A stretch of DNA of 33,101 bases from an uncultured Saprospiraceae bacterium. Lineage in GTDB: Bacteria > Bacteroidota > Bacteroidia > Chitinophagales > Saprospiraceae. The DNA lies in contig CALBWK010000163.1 of NCBI GenBank assembly GCA_937969415.1, forward strand, positions 1 to 33,101. Reading direction: 5' to 3'. Positions 17,391-24,586 of the stretch are shown piece after piece; position 1 is the first letter of the stretch; each line of letters starts with the position of its first letter. The translations under genes and the position numbers were made by a program. The notes under the pieces were generated by a model that saw nothing but the letters and a program-made list of their open reading frames with translations, did not search any database and was not told the origin of the DNA.

Positions 17391-18767
17391 TTAATAACTG
17401 CTTACTGTGCACATCTCCAACAACGTCTCATAGGGTATTATCTCTATGGAGTCTCGGCCGATCTGAGCAACGGGTGGTGGTAAGACAAAAGGTTTATTGT
17501 AGCGTACATCATTAATATCCTTGAGCGCCTTGATCATAGTAATTGTTCGGTTATGCCGTCTCTTGTCAAGATGAATACGAGAGTAATTGACCAAATGAGT
17601 CAGCTCTCGCTCGGACTGAGAGGGGTTGTTATGGATCAAATAATAGACAATTTTGCCAATCATAAAGGGTACCTGAATCTTAAAATCTTCCCTCTTAATC
17701 TTGTTAAGGTTATAGTGTAGTTTGCGAAGGCTAATCGTCTCCTTATTGAGTAGAGCAATATAGAGAGCATAGATCTGGTGCCTTATCTTGAGATTTGGGA
17801 AACCCGTCTTATGGACATTTTTCTGTAGCCATGTGAAACTGGTCAGTGCTTTATCCTTGTGACCCAAGTTGAGATAAATGCATAGAAGTATCTCATGGAA
17901 TCGATAGGCGTGGGCACCAATGGTTTTCTGATCAGCCATATTAGAAAGAATCAGTAGCTCTGCCTTGGCAAATTTTCGATGCGAGATGAAGATTTCTAGC
18001 AAGTGAAAGACAAATAAATTAATCGCGAGATAATGCTGGTATGGCAATTTTTGGAAATAGTTGATTGCCGACCGGCAAGCTCTTACTTGACTTTCATAAT
18101 CACCATCTATGTAAGCCAAGAAAAACAACAGTTCGAAACGGATATAGTTAATACGTATGCTATCTGTATTCTCTTCTATGAGTTCTATAAATTCAGCAAT
18201 ATCCTCTCGAGCATTGACAAAGGCTTCAGAACCCACCTTGGATCTTATTTGATTAAACTGCCAATCATACTCCAATTCCTTTTTGTATAGATCATTGTGG
18301 TATATAGATCTTTTATGAAATTTCTCTGCCTTACTATGTTCTCGCTCCAATAGATAGCGCTTAGCAAGCTTACGAGATAGTTCAGTTGCATAGGCGTGCA
18401 TACTGTACTTCTGGCACTTGGATAAGAGTCTCTTAGAGGCAGGGATAAGCGCTGAAGATAGGCCGAAGAGAGACATCATATGTATGGCAGCATATTCTCT
18501 ATGAATTTTTGCTTTTACTTTCTGGATGGTGTTGCCAGACTCTATTTGGATGAATGTACTGATGAGCTTGTCATAGACCTTTGCCTTCATCTTGACGAAG
18601 CCTCTATTGCTGGCAGTATCACCATAATAATCCTTGGCTATCTCATTCATAGAGTCTCCCTTAAGAGCTCGCTTAATCAAGTCCTGTTCTTTCGGTGATA
18701 AATTTATAGTTCCTTTTTGCGGAAGGTATTTATCACAAATTTCAGCTAATTGGCGAACTGGAAGCAT
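17391..18767 (-). CDS. unrecognised all-alpha TPR-like protein with possible N-terminal HTH
   Basis: A 458-aa soluble protein with no signal peptide. Residues 23-69 (LSPKEQDLIKRALKGDSMNE, then IAKDYYG and VKMKAKVYDKL) loosely resemble a LuxR/GerE helix-turn-helix, but also the N-terminus of Bacteroidota helical-repeat proteins beginning LS--EKR-F. From about 90 to 400 it is a run of amphipathic helices with TPR-like spacing, for example LAKRYLLEREHSKAEKFHKR and ILLCIYLNLGHKDKALTSF. Lys and Arg are abundant. The C-terminus (PFVLPPPVAQIGRDSIEII) is probably extended. A scaffold or signal-responsive regulator is possible; no function can be assigned. It converges on the lptF-like gene. Confidence 0.75.
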   Translation of the reverse strand: MLPVRQLAEICDKYLPQKGTINLSPKEQDLIKRALKGDSMNEIAKDYYGDTASNRGFVKMKAKVYDKLISTFIQIESGNTIQKVKAKIHREYAAIHMMSLFGLSSALIPASKRLLSKCQKYSMHAYATELSRKLAKRYLLEREHSKAEKFHKRSIYHNDLYKKELEYDWQFNQIRSKVGSEAFVNAREDIAEFIELIEENTDSIRINYIRFELLFFLAYIDGDYESQVRACRSAINYFQKLPYQHYLAINLFVFHLLEIFISHRKFAKAELLILSNMADQKTIGAHAYRFHEILLCIYLNLGHKDKALTSFTWLQKNVHKTGFPNLKIRHQIYALYIALLNKETISLRKLHYNLNKIKREDFKIQVPFMIGKIVYYLIHNNPSQSERELTHLVNYSRIHLDKRRHNRTITMIKALKDINDVRYNKPFVLPPPVAQIGRDSIEIIPYETLLEMCTVSSY

Positions 18768-18883
18768 AATTTGTCCTTATCTATTAGATTTTACTGGTTC
18801 TTATAAATCGTCTCTTTAAAGTTAGCAGTAATAGCTGAATTCCGAAATTGCAATTAGAATTTTAACTAATAAAATAAGGTAAT

Positions 18884-18940
18884 ATGGAATTCATCAACTG
18901 GCTTTTGAGCTTTATCGTAGAGGATGACGGAGGTATATAA
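18884..18940 (+). CDS. tiny ORF (18 aa), possible short hydrophobic peptide
   Basis: An ATG preceded by AAGGT encodes MEFINWLLSFIVEDDGGI and a stop. The peptide is hydrophobic in its first two thirds and acidic near the end. It is divergent from the TPR-like gene (start 18767), and two overlapping hairpins begin directly after its stop. There is no protein-level evidence; chance ORFs of this size are common. It is listed because the surrounding structure is not explained otherwise. Confidence 0.2.
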   Translation: MEFINWLLSFIVEDDGGI

Positions 18941-18987
18941 GCCTGCATCCTACAGGCAAGCATAATTCAGCAAAGGGTTATGCTTGC
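18941..18987. repeat. two overlapping, mutually exclusive hairpins in a gene-free stretch
   Basis: Stem 1 is GCCTG (18941-18945) with CAGGC (18953-18957). Stem 2 is a perfect 10-bp GCAAGCATAA (18956-18965) with TTATGCTTGC (18978-18987) across 12 bases. They share bases 18956-18957. No strong T run follows on either strand, so neither is a textbook terminator. The rest of the 304-base gap 18768-19071 shows A+T-rich sequence with nothing else I can assign. Confidence 0.5.
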
Positions 18988-19071
18988 TTATTCACTAGAA
19001 CTTTTTAAATCCTAGCCAATCATTAAAACTTCTTAATTAGTTCGTTTTGTTTACCCGTCTGTAGGTTACCG

Positions 19072-19713
19072 TCACTTCAAGGCCTTGAATACCAAGCCAT
19101 CCACCTTAGTATCCTCGGTAATGTCTTCTATTCCTCGGCCAAGTATCCTGGCCTTTATGAAGTCTATGGTGGCTCCCGTATCGGACTCATTCACTTCTAG
19201 GTATAGCTTGGGATGCAGGTCTAATACCTGTTCAACGATCTTACCCTCTGTTTGCTTGAGGATATCCATTAGTCGACCCATATGTACGTAATCGAATTGA
19301 ATTTCGATTTTCAACGTATTGTATAAGGTAATAATCTGTGCTGCATCTATAGAAAGAAGAGCCCCTTGCTTATAAGCATTGATTAATCCCGACACACCCA
19401 ATTTGGTGCCCCCATAATAGCGGACCACAATACAGCCCACATCGACCAACTCAGCACTTAATAACTGATTAAAGATAGGCTTCCCAGCAGAGCCAGATGG
19501 CTCTCCATCATCACTCGACCGCTCTAGTCCAGACCGCAATCGGAAACCCCAACAGTGATGTCTTGCCTTAAGATGCTCAGCTCTCAACTCGGCTTGCCGT
19601 TTTTGGAAATGTGCTTCTTCTGTTATGGGAAATAAATAACCTATGAACTTGGATCCGCGATCTTTAAACTCGCCTGTAGATTCTCTTGCTATGGACAGAT
19701 AGGCATCACTCAT
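19072..19713 (-). CDS. yigZ: YigZ / IMPACT family protein
   Basis: A 213-aa member of the UPF0029/IMPACT family. Diagnostic motifs are KDRGSKFIGYLFPI (18-30), ARHHCWGFRL (50-59), SSDDGEPSGSAGKPI (66-80) and VVRYYGGTKLGVSGLINAY (97-115). The N-terminal domain has a ribosomal protein S5/EF-G-like fold and the C-terminal domain is ferredoxin-like. The molecular role is poorly defined; some members link to translation or proline-peptidase modulation. The ATG at 19713 overlaps the TGA of the upstream transporter gene by one base (TGATG), which indicates translational coupling. Confidence 0.92.
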   Translation of the reverse strand: MSDAYLSIARESTGEFKDRGSKFIGYLFPITEEAHFQKRQAELRAEHLKARHHCWGFRLRSGLERSSDDGEPSGSAGKPIFNQLLSAELVDVGCIVVRYYGGTKLGVSGLINAYKQGALLSIDAAQIITLYNTLKIEIQFDYVHMGRLMDILKQTEGKIVEQVLDLHPKLYLEVNESDTGATIDFIKARILGRGIEDITEDTKVDGLVFKALK

Positions 19714-20543
19714 CAGGCAGAAATAAGATATACCACGAGAAAGGCCAACAAAAGTCCTATGCGATTGAGATTTGACAATTTTTCTTTGAAAAAGAACATC
19801 CCCACTATAGCTGTAAAGAAGATAACGCCTATGTTATTGAGAGGAAAAAGTACAGAACCATCCCAACCCAACTCTAAGCCTCTTATTAGTAGATAAATAG
19901 TAAAGAAATTGGGAATACCTATCAAGATACCTGCGAGAATTTCTTTGGGTTTCACCTTCAATATCCTTCCTGTTAGTATCATAAATACCAGACCAATACA
20001 ACCAGCCATAAAGAAGAGTATGGTCACGAAATCAACGCCAGCATCGACGACCTTGCCAGTTTGTTCAGTATAGAAGAGAGTCACTTCTATCAGTCCACTT
20101 CCAAAGAATACTACTAATGGCAACCACCAGTACTTTTTAAGATCGGCCTGATTCTCATTATTACTTTTTGACGGTATATTGATTAGAATAATTGAAATGA
20201 CGGCAAGTATAATCGCGATAATCTTGAGCATAGTCGCTGTCTCACCAAAAATCATCCATCCCGCCAATACTGGAAATAACAACGACAATTTCTGAAATAC
20301 GCCAGTTATAATCATACCCACTTTCTGCGTGGAGTAAGCATTGACATTGAAGAAGATAATAAAAGTGAGGCTGAGAAATAGAGCATAAATAAACCATTCC
20401 GTATCTACAATGCCAGCATTGAGTGGACTACCACCATTGACGATACTTCCGACTATAAAGCAGGTAAAATAATTAGCAACAATAGCGTGCAGATTGGTAA
20501 TCCCAAATCGGGGCAAGAGCCTAAACTCTATAGCCAGCAACAC
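19713..20543 (-). CDS. EamA-like drug/metabolite transporter (DMT) family membrane protein
   Basis: A 276-aa (or slightly longer) integral membrane protein with about ten predicted helices in two halves, as in DMT exporters. Examples are VFQKLSLLFPVLAGWMIFGE (first half, ending in the family GE motif) and LNNIGVIFFTAIVGMFFFKEKL (second half). Substrate is unknown. The GTG at 20543 is the most distal ATG/GTG/TTG codon, but the frame stays open to a TGA at 20601-20603. The upstream codons (NDLLIVILVICN) extend the first helix, so translation may begin at a rare codon such as CTG at 20573-20571. It is coupled to yigZ. Confidence 0.8.
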   Translation of the reverse strand: MLLAIEFRLLPRFGITNLHAIVANYFTCFIVGSIVNGGSPLNAGIVDTEWFIYALFLSLTFIIFFNVNAYSTQKVGMIITGVFQKLSLLFPVLAGWMIFGETATMLKIIAIILAVISIILINIPSKSNNENQADLKKYWWLPLVVFFGSGLIEVTLFYTEQTGKVVDAGVDFVTILFFMAGCIGLVFMILTGRILKVKPKEILAGILIGIPNFFTIYLLIRGLELGWDGSVLFPLNNIGVIFFTAIVGMFFFKEKLSNLNRIGLLLAFLVVYLISA

Positions 20544-20724
20544 ATTACAGATGACTAAAATGACTATTAACAGATCATTGGATTTTTGTATACAATTGAA
20601 TCACAGGTAGTTAAGAACAAAAAGACAATCTTTGTGGTTAGAGATTAGTCTATAACTAAATGAAAAACGCCGCAAACTACTAATAATCAATTACTTATAG
20701 ATAAGATAAAAATTAGTTTTTAGT

Positions 20725-21300
20725 ATGCAGCAGCGTATATTTGCGAAAAATTTGAAGCCTTTGGAGACAGTAGATCAATATGATGAGATTTTGAAAGCGT
20801 GTCGAAAGATATTTGAGCTCAAGACCAAAGACTATGGGACAGCTTGGCGCATTCTTAGACCTGCCTCGCTTACAGATCAAATTTTTATCAAAGCATCGCG
20901 GATCAGAAGTATCCAGCAGAAGCAGACAATGCGTGTTAATGAAAGTATCGAAGGCGAGTTTTTAGCCATAGTGAATTACAGCATTATGTCTATGATCCAA
21001 CTGGACCATCCGCCTCAGGGACAATATGAGTTGGATGTGGATACGGCCTTCGGATATTATAGCACTTACGCCTCTGAGACCAAGCAGCTGATGTTACAGA
21101 AAAATCACGATTATGGTGAGGCCTGGAGAGAAATGCGAGTAAGCAGTATGACAGACCTCATTTTGATGAAACTCCTTAGAATCAAGCAGATAGAAGAAAA
21201 CGAAGGTAAGACTCTCGTCTCTGAAGGCCTTAAAGCCAACTATCAAGACATAATGAACTATGCCATCTTCTGTCTCATATTATTATCAGAAAAATCTTAA
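20725..21300 (+). CDS. DUF1599 (nucleotide-modification-associated domain 1) protein with two tandem copies
   Basis: A 191-aa soluble protein built of two related halves. KTKDYGTAWRILRPASLTDQ and IKASRIRSIQQ (about 33-65) match KNHDYGEAWREMRVSSMTDL and MKLLRIKQIEE (about 125-157). Each is followed by a helix ending in VNYSIMSMIQL or MNYAIFCLILL. This is the DUF1599 family. The conserved DYG-AW and R-SS-TD motifs suggest nucleotide binding, but no activity is established. It starts 24 bases before the BT_3928-like gene, a pairing I recall as common in Bacteroidota. Confidence 0.8.
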   Translation: MQQRIFAKNLKPLETVDQYDEILKACRKIFELKTKDYGTAWRILRPASLTDQIFIKASRIRSIQQKQTMRVNESIEGEFLAIVNYSIMSMIQLDHPPQGQYELDVDTAFGYYSTYASETKQLMLQKNHDYGEAWREMRVSSMTDLILMKLLRIKQIEENEGKTLVSEGLKANYQDIMNYAIFCLILLSEKS

Positions 21301-21324
21301 TCCTAGATAAATAAACAAGCAATT

Positions 21325-22812
21325 ATGACGCTTACGACTCTTCTAACCAATATAGGTATAGCTTCCATTCTACTGACGCTACTGATGGTCTTTGTTCTTA
21401 AAAATACGAAGTCACCAATAATGAGTTTGTTACAGAATTTCTGTGGTATTCTATTTGTTTTTTCAGGTAAAGTAAAAGCGGATGACCCTCTAGGAACTGC
21501 TTATAAGATGAAGGATTATTTTGCAGAATTCGAAAGTCTTTTTTCTGACACAGCTATGGACTTCATAACGCCATTATTTCCGTTAATGAGTGAATATGCC
21601 ATTGGCTTTTCTGTAGCTATGATCGTTTTCGAAATTGTGCTCGGCTTGATGCTGATTATGGGACATGCGCCTAAGTTTACTAAATGGGCTTTTTTGTTGC
21701 TTGTCTTATTTTTTACGGTATTGACGGGTTTTACTTTTCTGACGGGGTATGTACCTAGTGATGTGCACTTCTTTGAATTTGGAAAGTGGGCTGCACATGA
21801 TGAGAATAATATGAAGGTCAAAGACTGTGGCTGCTTTGGTGACTATATCAAGTTGGTGCCCTTTACCTCTTTTATGAAGGATGTTTTCTTATTGATTCCA
21901 GCTTTCATCTTCTTAATAGCGAGTAAGAAGATGCATCAGCTATTCAGTATCAATATCAGAAGAGCGATAGTGGTATTATCTCTCATAGCAGTATCAATCT
22001 ATTGCTTTAGCAATTACATCTGGGACATACCTAGAACTGACCATAGACCATTCAGAAAAGGCGTCAATGTTAAAAATGTTATGGATACAGAACAGGCGGC
22101 TCAAGCAAAAGTGGTCATCACAGACTGGAAGATGCAACACAATGAAACGGGAGAGATGATCACCGTTTCTAATGCAGACTATATGGGTAAAGACCCTGAG
22201 AAGAATTACAAAAAATACAAAGGTGTCTACTCCGTCACTGACCAGATTAGATCTAAACCTGAGATAGAACCGACTAAGATTAGCGACTTCCTTATTGAAG
22301 ACAAGGATGGCAATGATCTCACACAAGACATAATTGCACACCAAGGTGCCAATCTATTGATCGTCAACTATAAGCTAAAAGGAGATGGCGTACCAAGTAC
22401 AAGAACAGTAAGAGACAGTCTGTTCACAATCGATACAGTTACCACTGATCCACTAGAGGTAGTCAGACAATTCGATAAGATCGTAGAACGAGAAGAAGAG
22501 TATATGGACTACGCCTGGGAAGACGATTATCTTAAGAAGCACGCCAAACTCAAACCATTTACGGACGCCGCTAAGCAAGCTGGTCTACCTGTAGTTATGG
22601 CAATTGGTGGTGCGGATGAGATGATGATAGCTGCATTTGATGAAGATACCAGTCTAGGCCTGACTTATGGTATGGCGGATGATATCTTACTGAAGACGAT
22701 AGTCCGGTCCAATCCTGGTATCGTACTGTTCAAGGATGGTGTTATAGTCGATAAGTGGCATATCAAGAACTTACCAGCTTTTGACGCTGTAAAAGGTCAA
22801 TATCTGCAGTAA
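21325..22812 (+). CDS. BT_3928-like DoxX/MauE-type membrane protein with thioredoxin-like C-terminal domain
   Basis: A 495-aa protein. The first ~235 residues form a DoxX/MauE-like bundle of about five or six helices carrying the motif VKDCGCFGDYIKL, which recurs in redox-associated DoxX proteins. The C-terminal region (about 300-495) reads like a thioredoxin-fold domain: LLIVNYKL, a helix with PFTDAAKQAGLPVVM, then NPGIVLFKDGVIVDKW with a Pro before the strand, as in the cis-Pro loop. No CxxC redox pair is visible there. The protein probably acts in the inner membrane in a redox or folding role; the substrate is unknown. It follows the DUF1599 gene in an apparent operon. Confidence 0.8.
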   Translation: MTLTTLLTNIGIASILLTLLMVFVLKNTKSPIMSLLQNFCGILFVFSGKVKADDPLGTAYKMKDYFAEFESLFSDTAMDFITPLFPLMSEYAIGFSVAMIVFEIVLGLMLIMGHAPKFTKWAFLLLVLFFTVLTGFTFLTGYVPSDVHFFEFGKWAAHDENNMKVKDCGCFGDYIKLVPFTSFMKDVFLLIPAFIFLIASKKMHQLFSINIRRAIVVLSLIAVSIYCFSNYIWDIPRTDHRPFRKGVNVKNVMDTEQAAQAKVVITDWKMQHNETGEMITVSNADYMGKDPEKNYKKYKGVYSVTDQIRSKPEIEPTKISDFLIEDKDGNDLTQDIIAHQGANLLIVNYKLKGDGVPSTRTVRDSLFTIDTVTTDPLEVVRQFDKIVEREEEYMDYAWEDDYLKKHAKLKPFTDAAKQAGLPVVMAIGGADEMMIAAFDEDTSLGLTYGMADDILLKTIVRSNPGIVLFKDGVIVDKWHIKNLPAFDAVKGQYLQ

Positions 22813-22938
22813 AAGCGAGTGATATAGGCATAGCTCTGAGCTTTGTATAGCTTATGTCGACTCCTGATGACATTCTGTAAGGTCGCATTTAGAGAGATTT
22901 TGGCTTTGTATTTGTCTTATAGTCAGAATCGTGTACAA

Positions 22939-23313
22939 ATGAAAATTCTTGCTTTCGTCATATTATTCTGCACTTCTTCACTGTATTCTAATGCAGAAGG
23001 CACTCCTCTTCCTATCAAGCTGATAGTAGACAAGGAGGTTGTTGTCTCTACCGTTGATAGTGGGGCTGATACTTACGATATATTCGAAAGTGCACACTAT
23101 AATTCTGACGATGCGGTTTTAGAATTTGTCTCTTGTAAAGTGATATCTCTCATTAGAATCTTTGATGATAAAGGACAACTAGAATTCCAACTTCCTGTGA
23201 TGTCTACAAACGTAAAATTAAGTAAGAGCCTATTTGGCCAAGGCGAGTATATGCTTGGCTTTATAGTAGATGGTGTAGAAGAAGTTCACTTGACACATGT
23301 CAATTTTTTATAA
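22939..23313 (+). CDS. small secreted protein of unknown function
   Basis: A 124-aa protein with a clear signal peptide (MKILAFVILFCTSSLYSNAEG). The frame is open back to an ATG at 22843, but the extra 32 residues precede the signal peptide, so the ATG at 22939 was chosen. The mature part is short and beta-rich (VSCKVISLIRIFDDKGQLEF, then GEYMLGFIVDGVEEVHLTHV). It is reminiscent of the strand pattern of T9SS type A tails or DUF3244-like proteins, without a convincing match to either. It ends at the terminator at 23341. Confidence 0.6.
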   Translation: MKILAFVILFCTSSLYSNAEGTPLPIKLIVDKEVVVSTVDSGADTYDIFESAHYNSDDAVLEFVSCKVISLIRIFDDKGQLEFQLPVMSTNVKLSKSLFGQGEYMLGFIVDGVEEVHLTHVNFL

Positions 23314-23340
23314 GCAAAAAGATATTTCAGCTCAATAAGA

Positions 23341-23379
23341 AAAAGCCGCTCTCAGCTAATTGCTTGAGGGCTGTTTTTT
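23341..23379 (+). terminator. imperfect Rho-independent terminator overlapping the rlmF promoter
   Basis: AAAAAGCC plus CTCA (from 23341) pairs with TGAG plus GGCT (23365-23372), with a 3-base bulge on the left arm and a 10-base loop, followed by G and six T. It closes the 20725-23313 gene group. The TTG used as the rlmF -33 box lies inside its right arm. Confidence 0.55.
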
Positions 23380-23392
23380 GTTTGTACCTTTG
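23364..23392 (+). promoter_or_regulatory. Bacteroidota-type promoter of rlmF
   Basis: A TTG at 23364-23366 is followed after 18 bases by TACCTTTG (23385-23392), a full TAnnTTTG box. The GTG start of rlmF begins only 6 bases further on, so the transcript would be leaderless or nearly so. Confidence 0.55.
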
Positions 23393-23397
23393 CCATC

Positions 23398-24357
23398 GTG
23401 TCAGACAAGAAAAAACCCCTCATTAAAACCAACTTCCACCCTCGAAATAAGCATCGAGAAGGATACGATTTTGAGCTACTAAGTAAAGCCTATCCTGCGC
23501 TTAAGCCATATGTAAGGCCCAACAAATACGGTAATATATCCATCGACTACGGAGATCCTAAGGCTGTAAAAGCGCTCAACACAGCTCTGCTCGCTGCCCA
23601 CTATGACATCCAAGATTGGGACATCCCAGAAGGATATCTCTGTCCTGCCATCCCTGGTAGATCAGACTACATACACTATGTCGCCGATCTTCTCAGCTAT
23701 GTCAACACTAAAGGCATCCCACGAGGCCCTCAGATTAAGGCACTCGATATAGGCGCTGGTGCCAGTGCAGTCTACGCTTTAGTCGGCGCAAGAAGTTATC
23801 GTTGGTCATTCATTGCCTCTGATATAGACAAGAAAGCCATCGACAATATCGATAAAATCATCAAGGCCAATCCGACACTCAAAGACCACCTCAAGTCCAG
23901 ACACCAAGGCAATCCTAAGAAGATGTTCAAAGGGGTCATCCAAAAAGATGAGTACTACGACGTCTCTATCTGCAACCCTCCATACTATACCTCAGCTGAA
24001 GAAGCGAAGGCCTCCACTACACGAAAATTCAACAATCTACACAAAGGCAAAGGAGGGCCTGTCGTTTCCAATTTTGGTGGCAACAACAAGGAGTTATGGT
24101 GCGAGGGAGGCGAACTCTATTTTATCCTCAATATGATTCGAGAGAGTAAAGCCTTCGAAAAGCAAGTGCTGCTCTTCTCTTCACTTGTCTCCAATAAAGA
24201 TCACCTTGATCATCTGACGGATGAACTAAAGCGGGTAGGCGCTACACAACATCAAGTCGTCAAAATGGCCCAAGGCAATAAGCGCAGTAGAATCCTCAGC
24301 TGGACCTTCCTTAACGACAAGGAGATCAAAGCGTGGACAGGGTATCGATGGGCTTGA
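23398..24357 (+). CDS. rlmF: 23S rRNA (adenine(1618)-N(6))-methyltransferase RlmF
   Basis: A 319-aa SAM-dependent methyltransferase that modifies A1618 of 23S rRNA. The N-terminus HPRNKHREGYDFELLSKAYP is diagnostic for RlmF. The SAM-binding motif I is ALDIGAGAS (115-123). The catalytic N6-adenine motif NPPYYTS (193-199) follows CDVS-like strand residues. Later blocks (GGELYFILNMIRES, and KRSRILSWTF near the end) also fit. The GTG at 23398 is the start; no ATG near it is in frame. A promoter box lies directly upstream, which implies little or no leader. Confidence 0.92.
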   Translation: MSDKKKPLIKTNFHPRNKHREGYDFELLSKAYPALKPYVRPNKYGNISIDYGDPKAVKALNTALLAAHYDIQDWDIPEGYLCPAIPGRSDYIHYVADLLSYVNTKGIPRGPQIKALDIGAGASAVYALVGARSYRWSFIASDIDKKAIDNIDKIIKANPTLKDHLKSRHQGNPKKMFKGVIQKDEYYDVSICNPPYYTSAEEAKASTTRKFNNLHKGKGGPVVSNFGGNNKELWCEGGELYFILNMIRESKAFEKQVLLFSSLVSNKDHLDHLTDELKRVGATQHQVVKMAQGNKRSRILSWTFLNDKEIKAWTGYRWA

Positions 24358-24586
24358 TATCAAATGAATGATTTGCCTCGCCGGCCGGCTTTCATTTTTG
24401 TCTTGAAACAAAAACGAAACAAAAAATTCAAGGCTGGTTTCATTTCTTTACGCCTCTAAAAACTAAAATTACTAAACGGTCTTAAACTCGCCTTCGGCTC
24501 AAACATAATCCCGTTCTTAACGCAATTTGAGATTTTATAGCCTAAAATGAAAAAGGCCAACCATAGAGGTTAATTACAAAATCAAT
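24358..24586. repeat. degenerate intergenic stretch, candidate dispersed repeat
   Basis: Gene-free stretch between convergent rlmF and rarA. On the plus strand it holds a broken, low-complexity coding-like sequence (HFCLETKTKQKIQGWFHFF and further, then stops), a tandem direct repeat GAAACAAAAAC/GAAACAAAAAA (24405-24415, 24416-24426) and a GCCGGCCGGC palindrome (24379-24388). This theme resembles intergenic sequence I recall from many Bacteroidota genomes. Whether it repeats in this genome cannot be seen from one window. Confidence 0.4.

Noticed and set aside
22843-22938. Extended N-terminus for the small secreted protein
   Set aside because: The extra 32 residues precede a textbook signal peptide beginning at the ATG at 22939.
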